NCBI RefSeq assembly: GCF_036002945.1
Contig: NZ_CP108530.1
Span: 248,001 to 312,000, forward strand
DNA: 64,000 bases
Direction of reading: 5' to 3'
Origin: Streptomyces sp. NBC_01224
GTDB taxonomy: Bacteria > Actinomycetota > Actinomycetes > Streptomycetales > Streptomycetaceae
Shown here one piece after another: positions 1 to 8,665 of this stretch. The position numbers and the translations under genes are program-made. A model generated the notes under the pieces. That model searched no databases and had not been told where the DNA came from. It saw only the letters and a program-made list of their open reading frames with translations. Numbering within the stretch: the first letter of the stretch is position 1; each line of letters starts with the position of its first letter.

Positions 1-1
1 C

Positions 2-268
2 GGACGGATGGTCGGCTATGCCCTCCTTGGCCCTCAAGCCAAGGCGTCCCGTTCCTCAGGCACCTTCCGTCGCCGCGTTTTCTGGCTGCTGCCCCATGAC
101 CGCGACAGTGCCCCCGATGGCCTCTACGCCACCGGTGCGCCGGCCGAGGCCGTGGACCCGCGCACACTCGCCGCACGGGTCAAGGGCTACAAGACGGAGC
201 GGTCCGAGGGCGGACCGCCGTCGAGGGCCATGCAGGAACTGGACATAACGCTGCCGTCACAGGCCTGA
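2..268 (+). CDS. Small plasmid protein, C-terminal part, cut by the window edge
   Basis: The reading frame is open from the window edge to a stop at 268. It contains GRMVGY, then RRRVFWLLPHDRD and GAPAEAVDPRT. The same blocks (GRMVGY, LRRVFFLLPHDRD, GAPGEAVDPRT) occur in the intact 128-residue protein at 63060-63446, so this is the C-terminal half of a paralogue. The stretch between the first two blocks does not match the paralogue and may carry compensating frameshifts. It ends 26 bp from the stop of the primase on the other strand, so the two are convergent; at the right edge the small gene and primase share a strand. The function is unknown; association with a D5-like primase suggests plasmid replication (inference). 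Confidence 0.6.
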   Translation, partial: GRMVGYALLGPQAKASRSSGTFRRRVFWLLPHDRDSAPDGLYATGAPAEAVDPRTLAARVKGYKTERSEGGPPSRAMQELDITLPSQA

Positions 269-294
269 GCCGCCGGGCACTCAGATGGGGGCGC

Positions 295-1764
295 TCACGC
301 CGCCATCCCGCCGGCGAGTTCGGTGATCAGTCCGATGCCCGGGTAGTACTTGCGCTGATTGGACAAGACCATCGCTTTCGACGACGTCAGTCCCACGGTC
401 TCCCGGATCCTCGCCGCCAGCGCACGCGACGCGATCGGGGGGACATCTTCCCTCCGGCACCAGGCTTTGTAGGCGGTGTAGAGGCTGGTCTGTTCGGCGC
501 GGTGGTCGGGGGCCAGGGTGCAGCACTCCTCGAAGAAGCGTCCGGTGTGGTCTTCGGTCTCGGCGTAGGCGGTGGTGGCGATGCGGACGCGTTCGGGGCC
601 GGTGAGGTCGCGTTCTCCCGCAAGGTAGCGGCGGGCGCCGTCGATGAGCCAGCCCAGGATTCCGGAGCCTTCTTCGGTGACGAGGATGTCGGCGAGGTTG
701 TCGATCTTGCGTTCGTCGGAGACGACTCGTTCGAAGGGGATGAGTCGCATGCGGCGCCAGAAGGCGAAGCCGCCGGTGCCGACTTCGGGGCGGTGGTTGC
801 CCAGCAGCCAGAGTTTGTGGGTGGGCTGGAAGCTGAAGAAGTCCTGGCGCATGCGGCGGGCTTTGATCCGGTCGCCGCCGGTGAGGAGTTTGACGCGGGC
901 CTCGTCGAATTTGTCGCCGTGTTTGACCTCGCTGCACACGATCACGCGGCGGCCGTGGAGTTCGGCGAGGTCGGTGGGGTGGCCTTCGTAGGGGCGGGCC
1001 ATGAGGAAGCCGGGCGGGGCCGCGTCCGCGTAGTCGCCCAGGAGTTTCATCAGGACGTCGAGCAGGACGGACTTGCCGTTCTTGCCCGCGCCGAAAAGGA
1101 AGGGCAGGACCTGGCCGCCGACGTCGCCGGTGATGGAGTAGCCCAGCAGCAGCTGCAGGAAGTCGATCATTTCCCGGCCCTCGGCGTCGTCGCCGAAGGT
1201 GTCGGACAGGAAACGGTTCCAGCGCGGGGTGTTCACATGCTGGGGGCCCACGGTGGTCGAACGGGAGTGGAAGTCCTTGTTGGGGTCAGGGGTTTTGATG
1301 AGGCTGGTGCGCAGGTCGACGATGCCCTGGGGGGTGCACAGCGCATAGGGATCGGCGTCCAGGCGCGCCGCGTTCAGGACCATGCCCGGAGCGGACTTCG
1401 CCTGCGTGAGCATCGCGTTCATCCCCGTGGTCGACAGCGCGCGCCGGCGGTGCTGCTGCAGAGCCGTCGTGGTGAACAGGCCCCTGGCGTCATGCGAGGC
1501 GATGTTCTCCGCGAGGTCACCGGCCGCCCACACCACCGTGTCGTCCTCATCAATCTGCCACCGCGTGGTGTCCCACCGATACCAGCCGATCCCCGGAACA
1601 TGCCGGTAATCATTGGCATACAACTTCACAAACAGCTTCGCGTTACCCCGATCAGACAACGTGTCAGGCAACAACCCATCCACCGACACCGCTCGGGTGT
1701 CGAGGTCGAGCAGGTGCCCTTCGTGCCATGAGTCGCTGGGTCTTCCCCACAGATCAGAAGCCAT
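295..1764 (-). CDS. D5/P4-family plasmid or phage primase-helicase
   Basis: This 489-residue protein has the organisation of the D5_N plus P4-type superfamily 3 helicase region. A Walker A motif GAGKNGKS lies near residue 225, followed by an acidic strand in GRRVIVCSEV, an LWLLGNHRP sensor-like motif, and a C-terminal winged-helix-like tail. Such proteins unwind and prime plasmid or phage origins. The ATG at 1764 is chosen because GGAG sits six bases upstream; the reading frame stays open to 1860. A classical archaeo-eukaryotic primase domain is not evident at the N terminus, so priming activity is uncertain. A paralogue is truncated at the right window edge (63573-64000). Confidence 0.85.
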   Translation of the reverse strand: MASDLWGRPSDSWHEGHLLDLDTRAVSVDGLLPDTLSDRGNAKLFVKLYANDYRHVPGIGWYRWDTTRWQIDEDDTVVWAAGDLAENIASHDARGLFTTTALQQHRRRALSTTGMNAMLTQAKSAPGMVLNAARLDADPYALCTPQGIVDLRTSLIKTPDPNKDFHSRSTTVGPQHVNTPRWNRFLSDTFGDDAEGREMIDFLQLLLGYSITGDVGGQVLPFLFGAGKNGKSVLLDVLMKLLGDYADAAPPGFLMARPYEGHPTDLAELHGRRVIVCSEVKHGDKFDEARVKLLTGGDRIKARRMRQDFFSFQPTHKLWLLGNHRPEVGTGGFAFWRRMRLIPFERVVSDERKIDNLADILVTEEGSGILGWLIDGARRYLAGERDLTGPERVRIATTAYAETEDHTGRFFEECCTLAPDHRAEQTSLYTAYKAWCRREDVPPIASRALAARIRETVGLTSSKAMVLSNQRKYYPGIGLITELAGGMAA

Positions 1765-1956
1765 GTGCATCTCCAGCCGGCGATCCGAGCGACTCAAGCG
1801 ACTCAAGCAACGAGCTCGGATCGCGGTAGGCAGCGACCGAAGCGACTCAACTCCCGTCAAGAGGTGGCGCGCACGGGGCGCGGGCGTCGCCGCACGTCTG
1901 AGGCCAGCGTCGCTTCAGTCGCTGATTCCCCCTCGCAGGCTTCCGACGCGACACAC

Positions 1957-1984
1957 AAGATACATACCATCCGGTTTTCTTTTC
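1957..1984. promoter_or_regulatory. Autoregulatory element (butyrolactone-receptor operator)
   Basis: The sequence reads AGATACATACCATCCGGTT followed by a T-rich stretch. It is nearly identical to the sites at 4363-4391 and 6470-6496 (ATACATAC, then CCGG or GGACGG, then TTT). This matches the ARE pattern bound by ArpA/ScbR-type TetR repressors (established). It lies about 150 bp upstream of the FAD monooxygenase, in the 364-bp gap between the primase and that gene. Confidence 0.75.
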
Positions 1985-2035
1985 AAGGGGTTACCCCGGG
2001 GCTGGTGCATGCGCTCTTTCCACACGGCCATCACA

Positions 2036-2064
2036 GAGAACCGCCCAACCGGTATATTTACCTC
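2036..2064. promoter_or_regulatory. Second ARE-like site upstream of the monooxygenase
   Basis: Read on the minus strand, the site has AAATATACCGGTTGGGCGG then TT, resembling ScbR-type operators in which an ATACCGG half is followed by GCGGTT. It lies 65-95 bp before the monooxygenase start, so together with 1957-1984 the gene would have a double operator. It is weaker than the other sites and rests on pattern only. Confidence 0.45.
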
Positions 2065-2128
2065 CGTCTGCAGCGGGCCGGTCACGCACACCAAGTGACC
2101 GGCCCGTCCGGGGGCCGAGGGGGAGGAC

Positions 2129-3673
2129 ATGGCAGTGGACGACAGCGAGTCACAGATCGTCATCGTGGGTGGCGGGCCGGTAGGCATGCTCCTGGCCTGT
2201 GAGTTGGCAGGTCTCGGAGTACGCACGGTGGTGCTGGAGGCCCGGACGGCGGTGTCCCGAAGACCGAAGGCCACCACACTGCACGCCCGCACGGTGCAGT
2301 GTCTTCAGCGTCGCGGCCATCTGCCCGCCCTTGTGGGCCTGTCGGCCGCCACGCACCGGGCCAGCCCGTTCCACTTCGCGGGGATACCCGGGTTGAGCAT
2401 CTCGGCGCCGGCCACCGAGCCCGAGCCCCTCCTGAAGTGTCCGCAGGAAGACCTCGAACGACTCTTTGAGGAGCGGGCCCTGATCGCCGGTGCGCGCATC
2501 CTCCGGGACCACCGGGTGACCGAGATCCAGCAGACGCAGGACGCGGTGCGCGTCGTGGCGGAGGGGCCATCGGGGCAGACGTCCTTCACGGCGGACTACC
2601 TGGTGGGCGCGGACGGCGCACGCAGTACCGTCCGCACGCGGGCGGGCATCCCGTCCCGCTCGATCCCGGCCACGGTCTCCGCGATGGCCGGCGACGTCCG
2701 CCTGGTCGACGAGGACGCGTTGCGTCCGGGATGGCACCGGACGCCGCGAGGCTGGGTCATCGTGAAGAACGCCGGAGGGGGTGTCGTGCGCCTGCGCACC
2801 CTGAACTGTGCGGGGCCGCATCCCGCGCGCCATCTGCCGCTCACCCTGGCCGAGTTCCAGAACGAGGTCTCGTGGATCACCGACCGGGACATCGCGATGA
2901 CCGAGCCCGAGTGGCTGAGCCGGTTCAGCGACTTCTCCCGCCTGGCTTCCGCCTATCGGGCAGGGCGGATCCTGCTGGCGGGGGACGCGGCACACGTGCA
3001 CTTTCCGATCGGCGGGCAGGGGCTGAGCACCGGTTTGCTGGACGGCCTCAACCTCGGCTGGAAACTCGCGCTCGAGGTCCGGGGCGACGCGGGCACCGGG
3101 CTGCTCGACACCTATGACCGAGAGCGTCGTCCCGCAGCCCAGAAGATCACCGACAACGCGCGTGCCCAACTCGCCCTGATGCGTCCGGACGCTGAACTCG
3201 ACCCCCTGCGTGACATGTTCGCCGGGATGCTGTCGGGAGGACCGTTCGGGGACGCCCTCGCGTCGATGGTCAGCGCGCAGGACACCGTACTCCCGTCGCT
3301 CACCCCGAGCCCTTCTCACTGGGAGGGCAGATTCCTCAACAACGCCGTCCTCGACACCGACGACGGGCGGACGGACGTGATCAGCCTTCTGCGCCAGGGG
3401 CGCCCGCTGCTGCTGCTGACGGGCGACAACGGCGAGACCCACCGGCAACAGGCGCGGGCGTGGCAGGACCTGCTCCACGTGGTACAGGCCGCGGCGACGC
3501 CGGAACTGCCGTGCGACGCGCTGCTGGTCAGGCCCGACGGATACGTCGCCTGGTCGCCCGGAGGCGACCCACTGTCGAGCACTCTGACCGTCTACTTCGG
3601 TGAGCGCGGGGGAACTCGGAGTCCCGGCCCGCGCGGCACGCCGGAATGCGGCTTGGCCGACGCTCTCAGCTGA
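2129..3673 (+). CDS. FAD-dependent aromatic-type monooxygenase
   Basis: This 514-residue protein is a PheA/TfdB-class flavin hydroxylase. The N-terminal Rossmann motif is VIVGGGPVGMLLACEL (GxGxxG), a middle DG motif is VGADGARSTVR, and the second FAD motif is AGDAAHVHFPIGGQGL. The C-terminal third is the thioredoxin-like domain of the family. The start ATG has GGGGGAGG five bases upstream. Two operator-like sites precede it and the butyrolactone receptor lies convergently downstream, overlapping by 8 bp. It could act in signal maturation, as FAD monooxygenases do in some butenolide/furan systems, or in polyketide tailoring. Family call is firm, substrate unknown. Confidence 0.88.
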   Translation: MAVDDSESQIVIVGGGPVGMLLACELAGLGVRTVVLEARTAVSRRPKATTLHARTVQCLQRRGHLPALVGLSAATHRASPFHFAGIPGLSISAPATEPEPLLKCPQEDLERLFEERALIAGARILRDHRVTEIQQTQDAVRVVAEGPSGQTSFTADYLVGADGARSTVRTRAGIPSRSIPATVSAMAGDVRLVDEDALRPGWHRTPRGWVIVKNAGGGVVRLRTLNCAGPHPARHLPLTLAEFQNEVSWITDRDIAMTEPEWLSRFSDFSRLASAYRAGRILLAGDAAHVHFPIGGQGLSTGLLDGLNLGWKLALEVRGDAGTGLLDTYDRERRPAAQKITDNARAQLALMRPDAELDPLRDMFAGMLSGGPFGDALASMVSAQDTVLPSLTPSPSHWEGRFLNNAVLDTDDGRTDVISLLRQGRPLLLLTGDNGETHRQQARAWQDLLHVVQAAATPELPCDALLVRPDGYVAWSPGGDPLSSTLTVYFGERGGTRSPGPRGTPECGLADALS

Positions 3674-4331
3674 CCTCGGCCGGCTGCGGGGTTCCGTACT
3701 CGGCCACCATCCGGGCGACGGCCTCACCCCGGTCCGCGCCGAGTTCCACGGTGGTCAGGACGGACGGGTGTGCCACGCTGGGCAGCAGGTGGCGCAGCAT
3801 CGCCGAGACCCGGACCAGCAGGTCGCGGTGTTCGCACACGGCCTGGGACATGGCCTGTACCCCGGCGAAGGCGCCCACCGTGACGTCCGCCGTCTCCGTG
3901 ACCACGACCTGAGGGAGCAGCTCGCCCTGCTCTTGGGCTTCGGTGAGCAGTCTGCGGACAATCTGGGACCAGCGCACGAACGGCCCGCTCCGGTCGAGAC
4001 CGTGGGCCCGCTGGTCGAGCGAGAGCCGGACGCCTGCCCGCACCATCGGATCGGTCTGCAACCGGTAGGCTTGCAACATCACGGTGTCGATGAGCTGTTG
4101 AACCTTGCAGGCCTGGTCCTGGACGAGGTTCTGCTGGTCCTGCTCGTACAGGATCCCCTGGGCCAGGTGCTCCTTGGAGGGGAAGTGGAAGTACAGGGCG
4201 CCCTTGGTGACGCCGGCCGTCTTGAGGATCTCGCTGATCGTCGCTGCCTGGAAGCCACGCTCCTCGAAGACCTTGGCCGCCGCGGAAAGAATCACCTTCC
4301 GTGTGCGGATGGCTCGGTCTTGCTTTGCCAT
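3666..4331 (-). CDS. Gamma-butyrolactone receptor-type TetR repressor (ScbR/ArpA-like)
   Basis: This 221-residue TetR protein has the characteristic receptor N terminus: KQDRAIRTRKVILSAA, then an HTH with ISEILKTAGVTKGALYFHF. The ligand domain contains FVRWSQIVRRLL, whose tryptophan corresponds to the conserved ligand-contacting residue of the family (established for ArpA/CprB-type proteins). It is transcribed divergently from the NmrA-like reductase, with an ARE at 4363-4391 close to its own start, as expected for autorepression. It probably represses the reductase, the AfsA-like gene and the monooxygenase until the signal accumulates. Confidence 0.92.
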   Translation of the reverse strand: MAKQDRAIRTRKVILSAAAKVFEERGFQAATISEILKTAGVTKGALYFHFPSKEHLAQGILYEQDQQNLVQDQACKVQQLIDTVMLQAYRLQTDPMVRAGVRLSLDQRAHGLDRSGPFVRWSQIVRRLLTEAQEQGELLPQVVVTETADVTVGAFAGVQAMSQAVCEHRDLLVRVSAMLRHLLPSVAHPSVLTTVELGADRGEAVARMVAEYGTPQPAEVS

Positions 4332-4362
4332 GAAGGTCTCTTTCAGTCGATGGTCCTGGAGC

Positions 4363-4391
4363 CAATAAAAACCGTCCAGTATGTATCTTAC
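4363..4391. promoter_or_regulatory. Autoregulatory element between receptor and reductase
   Basis: On the minus strand this reads AAGATACATACTGGACGG followed by TTTTTATT, sharing AGATACATAC with the sites at 1957 and 6470. It sits in the divergent promoter region, 32 bp before the receptor start and about 80 bp before the reductase start, so one bound dimer pair could control both. Confidence 0.78.
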
Positions 4392-4471
4392 TGCTTCGCG
4401 GCCTATATGGCCCGTGTGTGTCCGAGGGAAGAGACGCCATGTCAGGCGGCCGCGACCGGGGGAGGGACCTG

Positions 4472-5317
4472 ATGATTCTGGTGACGGGAGCGACGGGGAC
4501 AGTGGGGCGCGAGGTGGTCCGACGACTGCCCGAGGGACTGCGGGTCCGCCTGATGACCAGGGACCCCTCCAAGGTCATGGCGAGGGGGGAGACGACGGAG
4601 GTCGTGGCCGCCGATTTCGACGCTCCACGCTTGTTGGAGCGCGCGCTGCAGGGCGTGAGTACGGCGCTGGTCGTCACCAACCGGGTGGGCGGCGACGATG
4701 ATCTGCGGCTCATCCGTGCGGCGGGGGCGGTCGGCGTACGACGGCTGGTGAAGTTGTCGGCGGCGGCCGTGCTCGACCCGGACGCCGACGATCTCATCAC
4801 CCGATGGCAGCGCACGACCGAGGAGCTGCTGTGTGCCTCCGGCCTGGAATGGACCCTGTTGCGGCCGCGCGCCTTCATGAGCAACACCCTCTCCTGGGCA
4901 GCCTCCATTCGGTCCGAACGGGTCGTCCGGGCCCTGCACGGGACGTCGGCCAACGCATGCGTGGACCCGCGGGACATCGGCGAGGTCGCGGCGCGTGTTC
5001 TGACCGAGGAGGGGCATGCGGGGAAGGCGTACACACTGACCGGCCCCGAGCCGATCACTCCGGCCGAGCAGACCGAGCAGCTCGCGCGGGCGATCGGGGT
5101 GCCCTTGCGGTTCGAGGAGTTGACGCTCGAACAGGCCCGCGCGGGTCTGGCCGAACGGTATCCGGCGCCGATGGTCGAGGCACGGCTGGAATCTGCGCAG
5201 AGACAGCGGGCAGGGGCGAAATCCGCGGTGGACGGCACGGTGCGTTCTCTGACAGGCCGCCCCGCGCTCACTTTCCGGAGGTGGGCTCATGACCATCGGG
5301 ACGCCTTTACTGCCTGA
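4472..5317 (+). CDS. NmrA-like NAD(P)-binding reductase
   Basis: The protein of about 281 residues begins MILVTGATGTVGREVV, the TGxxGxxG nucleotide-binding motif of atypical SDR/NmrA proteins. LLRPRAFMSNTLSWA follows in the middle and an ITPAEQTEQLARAIG region near the C terminus. The ATG at 4472 is preferred because GGGGGAGGG lies five bases upstream; ATG 4439 and GTG 4418 are in frame. Its place beside an AfsA-like gene and a receptor suggests a reductive step in signal biosynthesis (compare JadW2/BarS-type reductases), but redox sensing is also possible. A paralogue sits at 47658-48497. Confidence 0.82.
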   Translation: MILVTGATGTVGREVVRRLPEGLRVRLMTRDPSKVMARGETTEVVAADFDAPRLLERALQGVSTALVVTNRVGGDDDLRLIRAAGAVGVRRLVKLSAAAVLDPDADDLITRWQRTTEELLCASGLEWTLLRPRAFMSNTLSWAASIRSERVVRALHGTSANACVDPRDIGEVAARVLTEEGHAGKAYTLTGPEPITPAEQTEQLARAIGVPLRFEELTLEQARAGLAERYPAPMVEARLESAQRQRAGAKSAVDGTVRSLTGRPALTFRRWAHDHRDAFTA

Positions 5318-5436
5318 GGCGGTTTGTGACCGTGAATGTGAAGCGAGATGAAGTCGTTCGTCAGCATGCGTGACGTCGGCAAATGACGGGGCCCCCGAAT
5401 CGTCCTTCTTGATCCCGGGGCCTCCGCCTTCCGTTC

Positions 5437-6420
5437 TCAGATGGGAAGAAGCTCCATCGTCACCAAGGACGAGAAGGCGAGTTCGTCGTTCTGGCTGGCG
5501 GTCACGAGGATGCGTGTACTGTCCCCGGAAATACGACGTGCCTCAATGAAACAGGGCTCGTCCAACTCGATGTAGCGCGTGAATTCGCTCGCGAAAGAGA
5601 GCGGCAGGGAGGCGGGGCCCACGGTGGCGATCGCCGCCTGCCGAGCGGCCTCCACGAGAGCCATCCCCGGTACGTGGTCGACGGGGTGCTCGAACAGTAT
5701 CGGGTGGCGGGTGTCCACGCGCAGTTGCCAACGGTCCTCGCGCGGGGTCGCGGACAGGACGACGTCCATCGGGGACACCCGGCCGACGAGTTGCGGTGCT
5801 GTCGGAGCGGTGAGGGGCAAGGCGCGCACGTCATCGGCCAGACGGCCGCGGCGCACTCGGCGGTAGACCTTCGGGGGCATGCAGGTGAAGCCGCCGCTTC
5901 CGGTCGCGGCCACTTGGCCGTCGCGGTACATCACGACGTCGTAGTGCAAGCCCGTGAGTGCGTTGTTGCGTCGTTTGACGTCCCGGCAGGTGACGTCCAT
6001 GTCCAGGGAGGCGGGAGCGCCACCGATCGCCAGGTTCGCGGGGTTGATCTCGAGCCTGAGATCCCACATCACGAACTGGAAGTCGAGTGGAACGTCGAAT
6101 TCCGCGTGAGCCAGCAGCGACCCGATCTGGCGGATCGTCTCGGCGGCCATCAGCGGGTCGTGACAGCCGGCCACGGAGGTGAAGAAGGCGTGTCCTCGCG
6201 GCCATTGGGCCGCCACGGAGAAGTGCAGGTCATCCTTGCGAACCCAGTCCGTGAGCATCACCTCGGCCACGCCTGCGCGGTGGACGAATTCCTTGGGAAC
6301 GGTGGTGGTCAGCGTGGAATAGCGCGGGGGAGCGGCGGAACCGGTGGACACCGTCAGGCCGTTCGCGCTGTGTGCCGTGCTGGGTATTGCGCGGGTCATA
6401 CGGAAGGTCTCAGTGGACAC
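5437..6420 (-). CDS. AfsA/ScbA-family butyrolactone (or butenolide) synthase
   Basis: This 327-residue protein has two AfsA hot-dog repeats. The first includes FVHRAGVAEVMLTDW and QWPRGHAFF; the second includes HPILFEHPVDHVPGMALVEA. AfsA enzymes join a beta-ketoacyl-ACP chain to dihydroxyacetone phosphate, giving the precursor of gamma-butyrolactone signals (established for AfsA). The GTG start at 6420 follows GGGGGA. An ARE lies 50-76 bp upstream, so the gene should be repressed by the receptor until the signal builds up. It is convergent with the reductase; the gap 5318-5436 holds a weak GC-rich inverted repeat around 5388-5424 that could terminate both. Confidence 0.93.
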   Translation of the reverse strand: MSTETFRMTRAIPSTAHSANGLTVSTGSAAPPRYSTLTTTVPKEFVHRAGVAEVMLTDWVRKDDLHFSVAAQWPRGHAFFTSVAGCHDPLMAAETIRQIGSLLAHAEFDVPLDFQFVMWDLRLEINPANLAIGGAPASLDMDVTCRDVKRRNNALTGLHYDVVMYRDGQVAATGSGGFTCMPPKVYRRVRRGRLADDVRALPLTAPTAPQLVGRVSPMDVVLSATPREDRWQLRVDTRHPILFEHPVDHVPGMALVEAARQAAIATVGPASLPLSFASEFTRYIELDEPCFIEARRISGDSTRILVTASQNDELAFSSLVTMELLPI

Positions 6421-6469
6421 GGATTCCCCCTGGCATCGCGGTTGTTTGGGCGGAAGTGGAGCCCGCGGC

Positions 6470-6496
6470 AAAGATACATACCACCCGGTTTAATTT
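6470..6496. promoter_or_regulatory. Autoregulatory element upstream of the AfsA-like gene
   Basis: The sequence AAAGATACATACCACCCGG continues into TTTAATTT. It is the closest match in the window to the site at 1957-1984, sharing AGATACATACCA and CCCGGTTT with one base change. It lies in the divergent region between the AfsA-like gene and the small carboxylase gene. Confidence 0.8.
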
Positions 6497-6692
6497 CCAG
6501 ACGCTTCCGCGTGATCACGCGGAAGGGGCCGGGCATTCAGGGGTGGGGGCTCGCGACGACCTGGGGTGGTGTCGGTTTCGATGCCGATGGGGCCGCCCGT
6601 GCGGTTCCGCTCGATCTCGAGCGGCCTCTTAGCGGCTCTCAAGCGCTCTGGCGCACCGTCGGGTGCAAAGTGGACCGAAGGGGGTGTCGAGG

Positions 6693-6881
6693 ATGCGTGA
6701 CGAAGAGTGCGCACTGCGGGTGGAGCGCGGCCAGGTGAGCCCGGACGAACTGGCCGCCGTTGCCGCGGTGCTGTTCGCCCACATCAGGGCGAAGCGGAGC
6801 GAGGTGGAGCCGGTGGCCGTGACGCGCCCACGGACATGGAGTCTCACGCGGCCTTATTCGGCCCCCGGAGGCTGGCGCTGA
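6693..6881 (+). CDS. accE: Acyl-CoA carboxylase epsilon subunit (AccE/PccE-like)
   Basis: This 62-residue protein carries the short epsilon-subunit signature LRVERGQVSPDELAAVAAVL, followed by a variable tail ending in the WSLTRPYSAPGGWR block, similar to the aromatic/proline-rich end of this family. Epsilon subunits stabilise actinobacterial acyl-CoA carboxylase beta subunits. The ATG at 6693 is the first start placing the motif near the N terminus. The carboxyltransferase gene starts 128 bp downstream, with an ARE-like site between them. Epsilon genes more often follow the beta gene, so the order is reversed here. Confidence 0.72.
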   Translation: MRDEECALRVERGQVSPDELAAVAAVLFAHIRAKRSEVEPVAVTRPRTWSLTRPYSAPGGWR

Positions 6882-6921
6882 CCGGACGATGCCGGATCGC
6901 ATCCATCTGCCGCATCCATCC

Positions 6922-6947
6922 ATAAACCGCGCGGACGGTTTGTTAAG
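6922..6947. promoter_or_regulatory. ARE-like operator in front of the carboxyltransferase
   Basis: The inverted repeat AAACCG (6924-6929), six spacer bases, CGGTTT (6936-6941) is followed by GTTAAGG. The CGGTTT half and symmetric layout resemble butyrolactone or pseudo-receptor operators, but the ATACATAC half of the other three sites is missing. The receptor-like TetR at 8666 is a possible cognate protein (inference). Confidence 0.5.
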
Positions 6948-7008
6948 GTCTTCCTGCGGCCCTGGGTGCGACCTCCTTGGCCCAGTCGCAGAAAGGGACG
7001 GAAGTGAT

Positions 7009-8598
7009 ATGGCGATGGTGACTGCCCCGCCACCGATACCGCAGCCCACCGACGCGCGTGGGCGCGTGGCCGAGCTGCACGCGATCCGCGCGGAGGCGTT
7101 GCGCGGCCCGAGCGAGAAGGCGACCAAGGCCCAGCACGCGAAGGGCAAGCTGACCGCACGCGAGCGGATCGAGCTGCTGTTGGATGCGGGGTCGTTCCAG
7201 GAGGTCGAGCAGTTGCGTCGGCACCGGGCGACCGGGTTCGGCCTGGAGGCGAAGAAGCCGTACACGGACGGCGTGATCACCGGCTGGGGCACGGTGGAGG
7301 GCCGCACGGTCTTCGTGTACGCCCATGACTTCCGTATCTTCGGCGGCGCGCTGGGTGAGGCGCACGCCACGAAGATCCACAAGATCATGGACATGGCCAT
7401 CGCCGCCGGGGCGCCGCTGGTGTCCCTGAACGACGGTGCGGGGGCCCGTATCCAGGAGGGCGTCTCGGCGCTCGCCGGGTATGGCGGGATCTTCCAGCGC
7501 AACACCAAGGCGTCGGGTGTGATCCCGCAGATCTCGGTGATGCTGGGCCCGTGTGCGGGCGGCGCGGCCTACTCGCCCGCCCTGACGGACTTTGTGTTCA
7601 TGGTGCGCGAGACCTCGCAGATGTTCATCACCGGACCCGATGTGGTGCGCGCGGTGACGGGCGAGGAGATCTCGCAGAACGGTCTGGGTGGCGCGGACGT
7701 GCACGCCGAAACCTCGGGTGTGTGCCACTTCGCGTACGACGACGAGGAGACCTGCCTCGCCGAAGTCCGCTATCTGCTGTCTATGCTGCCGCAGAATAAC
7801 CGCGGGACCGCGCCCGTGGTGCATGGCGGGGACGTGGCCGACCGGCGGACCGACGCCCTGACCGAACTCGTCCCGGTCGAGGGCAACCGCCCCTACGACA
7901 TGGCCGAGGTCATCGAGGAGCTCGTCGACGACGGCGACTACCTCGAAGTGCACGAGCGCTGGGCCCGCAACATCATCTGCGCCCTGGCCCGCCTGGACGG
8001 CCGGGTCGTCGGCATCGTCGCCAATCAACCCCATGTTCTGGCCGGGGTCCTGGACATCGAGGCGAGCGAAAAGGCGGCCCGCTTCGTCCAGATGTGCGAC
8101 GCCTTCAACATCCCGATCGTGACCCTCCTCGACGTGCCCGGCTTCCTGCCCGGCGTGGACCAGGAGCACGGCGGGATCATCCGCCACGGCGCCAAGCTCC
8201 TGTACGCCTACTGCAACGCCACCGTGCCGCGCATCTCGCTGATCCTGCGCAAGGCGTACGGCGGCGCGTACATCGTCATGGACTCCCAGTCCATCGGCGC
8301 CGACCTCACCTACGCCTGGCCCACCAACGAGATCGCGGTGATGGGCGCCGAGGGCGCGGCCAACGTCATCTTCCGCCGGCAGATCGCCGGGGCCGAGGAC
8401 CCCGAGGCCATGCGGCAGAAGATGGTCAAGGAGTACAAGGCCGAGCTGATGCACCCCTACTACGCCGCCGAGCGCGGCCTGGTCGACGACGTCATCGACC
8501 CCGCCGCCACCCGCGAGGTCCTCATCAACTCCCTCGCGATGCTCCGCAACAAGCACGCGGACCTGCCGTCCCGCAAGCACGGCAACCCCCCGCAGTGA
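7009..8598 (+). CDS. Acyl-CoA carboxylase beta subunit (carboxyltransferase)
   Basis: This 529-residue protein spans the full carboxyltransferase fold. The N-terminal half has RERIELLLDAGSF, MDMAIAAGAPLVSLNDGAGARIQEG and GPCAGGAAYSPAL. The C-terminal half has VTLLDVPGFLPGVDQEHGGIIRHGAK and RKAYGGAYIVMDS, with both oxyanion-hole GG regions intact. It transfers CO2 from carboxybiotin to acetyl- or propionyl-CoA, giving polyketide extender units. The ATG at 7009 is preceded by GGGACGGAAG. No biotinylated alpha subunit is encoded nearby, so it must borrow a housekeeping one. Location in the butyrolactone island suggests signal-controlled precursor supply. Confidence 0.92.
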   Translation: MAMVTAPPPIPQPTDARGRVAELHAIRAEALRGPSEKATKAQHAKGKLTARERIELLLDAGSFQEVEQLRRHRATGFGLEAKKPYTDGVITGWGTVEGRTVFVYAHDFRIFGGALGEAHATKIHKIMDMAIAAGAPLVSLNDGAGARIQEGVSALAGYGGIFQRNTKASGVIPQISVMLGPCAGGAAYSPALTDFVFMVRETSQMFITGPDVVRAVTGEEISQNGLGGADVHAETSGVCHFAYDDEETCLAEVRYLLSMLPQNNRGTAPVVHGGDVADRRTDALTELVPVEGNRPYDMAEVIEELVDDGDYLEVHERWARNIICALARLDGRVVGIVANQPHVLAGVLDIEASEKAARFVQMCDAFNIPIVTLLDVPGFLPGVDQEHGGIIRHGAKLLYAYCNATVPRISLILRKAYGGAYIVMDSQSIGADLTYAWPTNEIAVMGAEGAANVIFRRQIAGAEDPEAMRQKMVKEYKAELMHPYYAAERGLVDDVIDPAATREVLINSLAMLRNKHADLPSRKHGNPPQ

Positions 8599-8665
8599 CC
8601 ACGCCCCCCGCATCACCAGGACGGTCGTAGACACCTCGCCCGTCGGCGACCACAGGAGAAGTCGA

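Noticed and set aside
502..1731. Long open frame on the plus strand through the primase
   Set aside because: It is the antisense of the primase gene; composition is Gly/Val/Ala/Glu-rich without motifs, as expected from GC-rich third positions.
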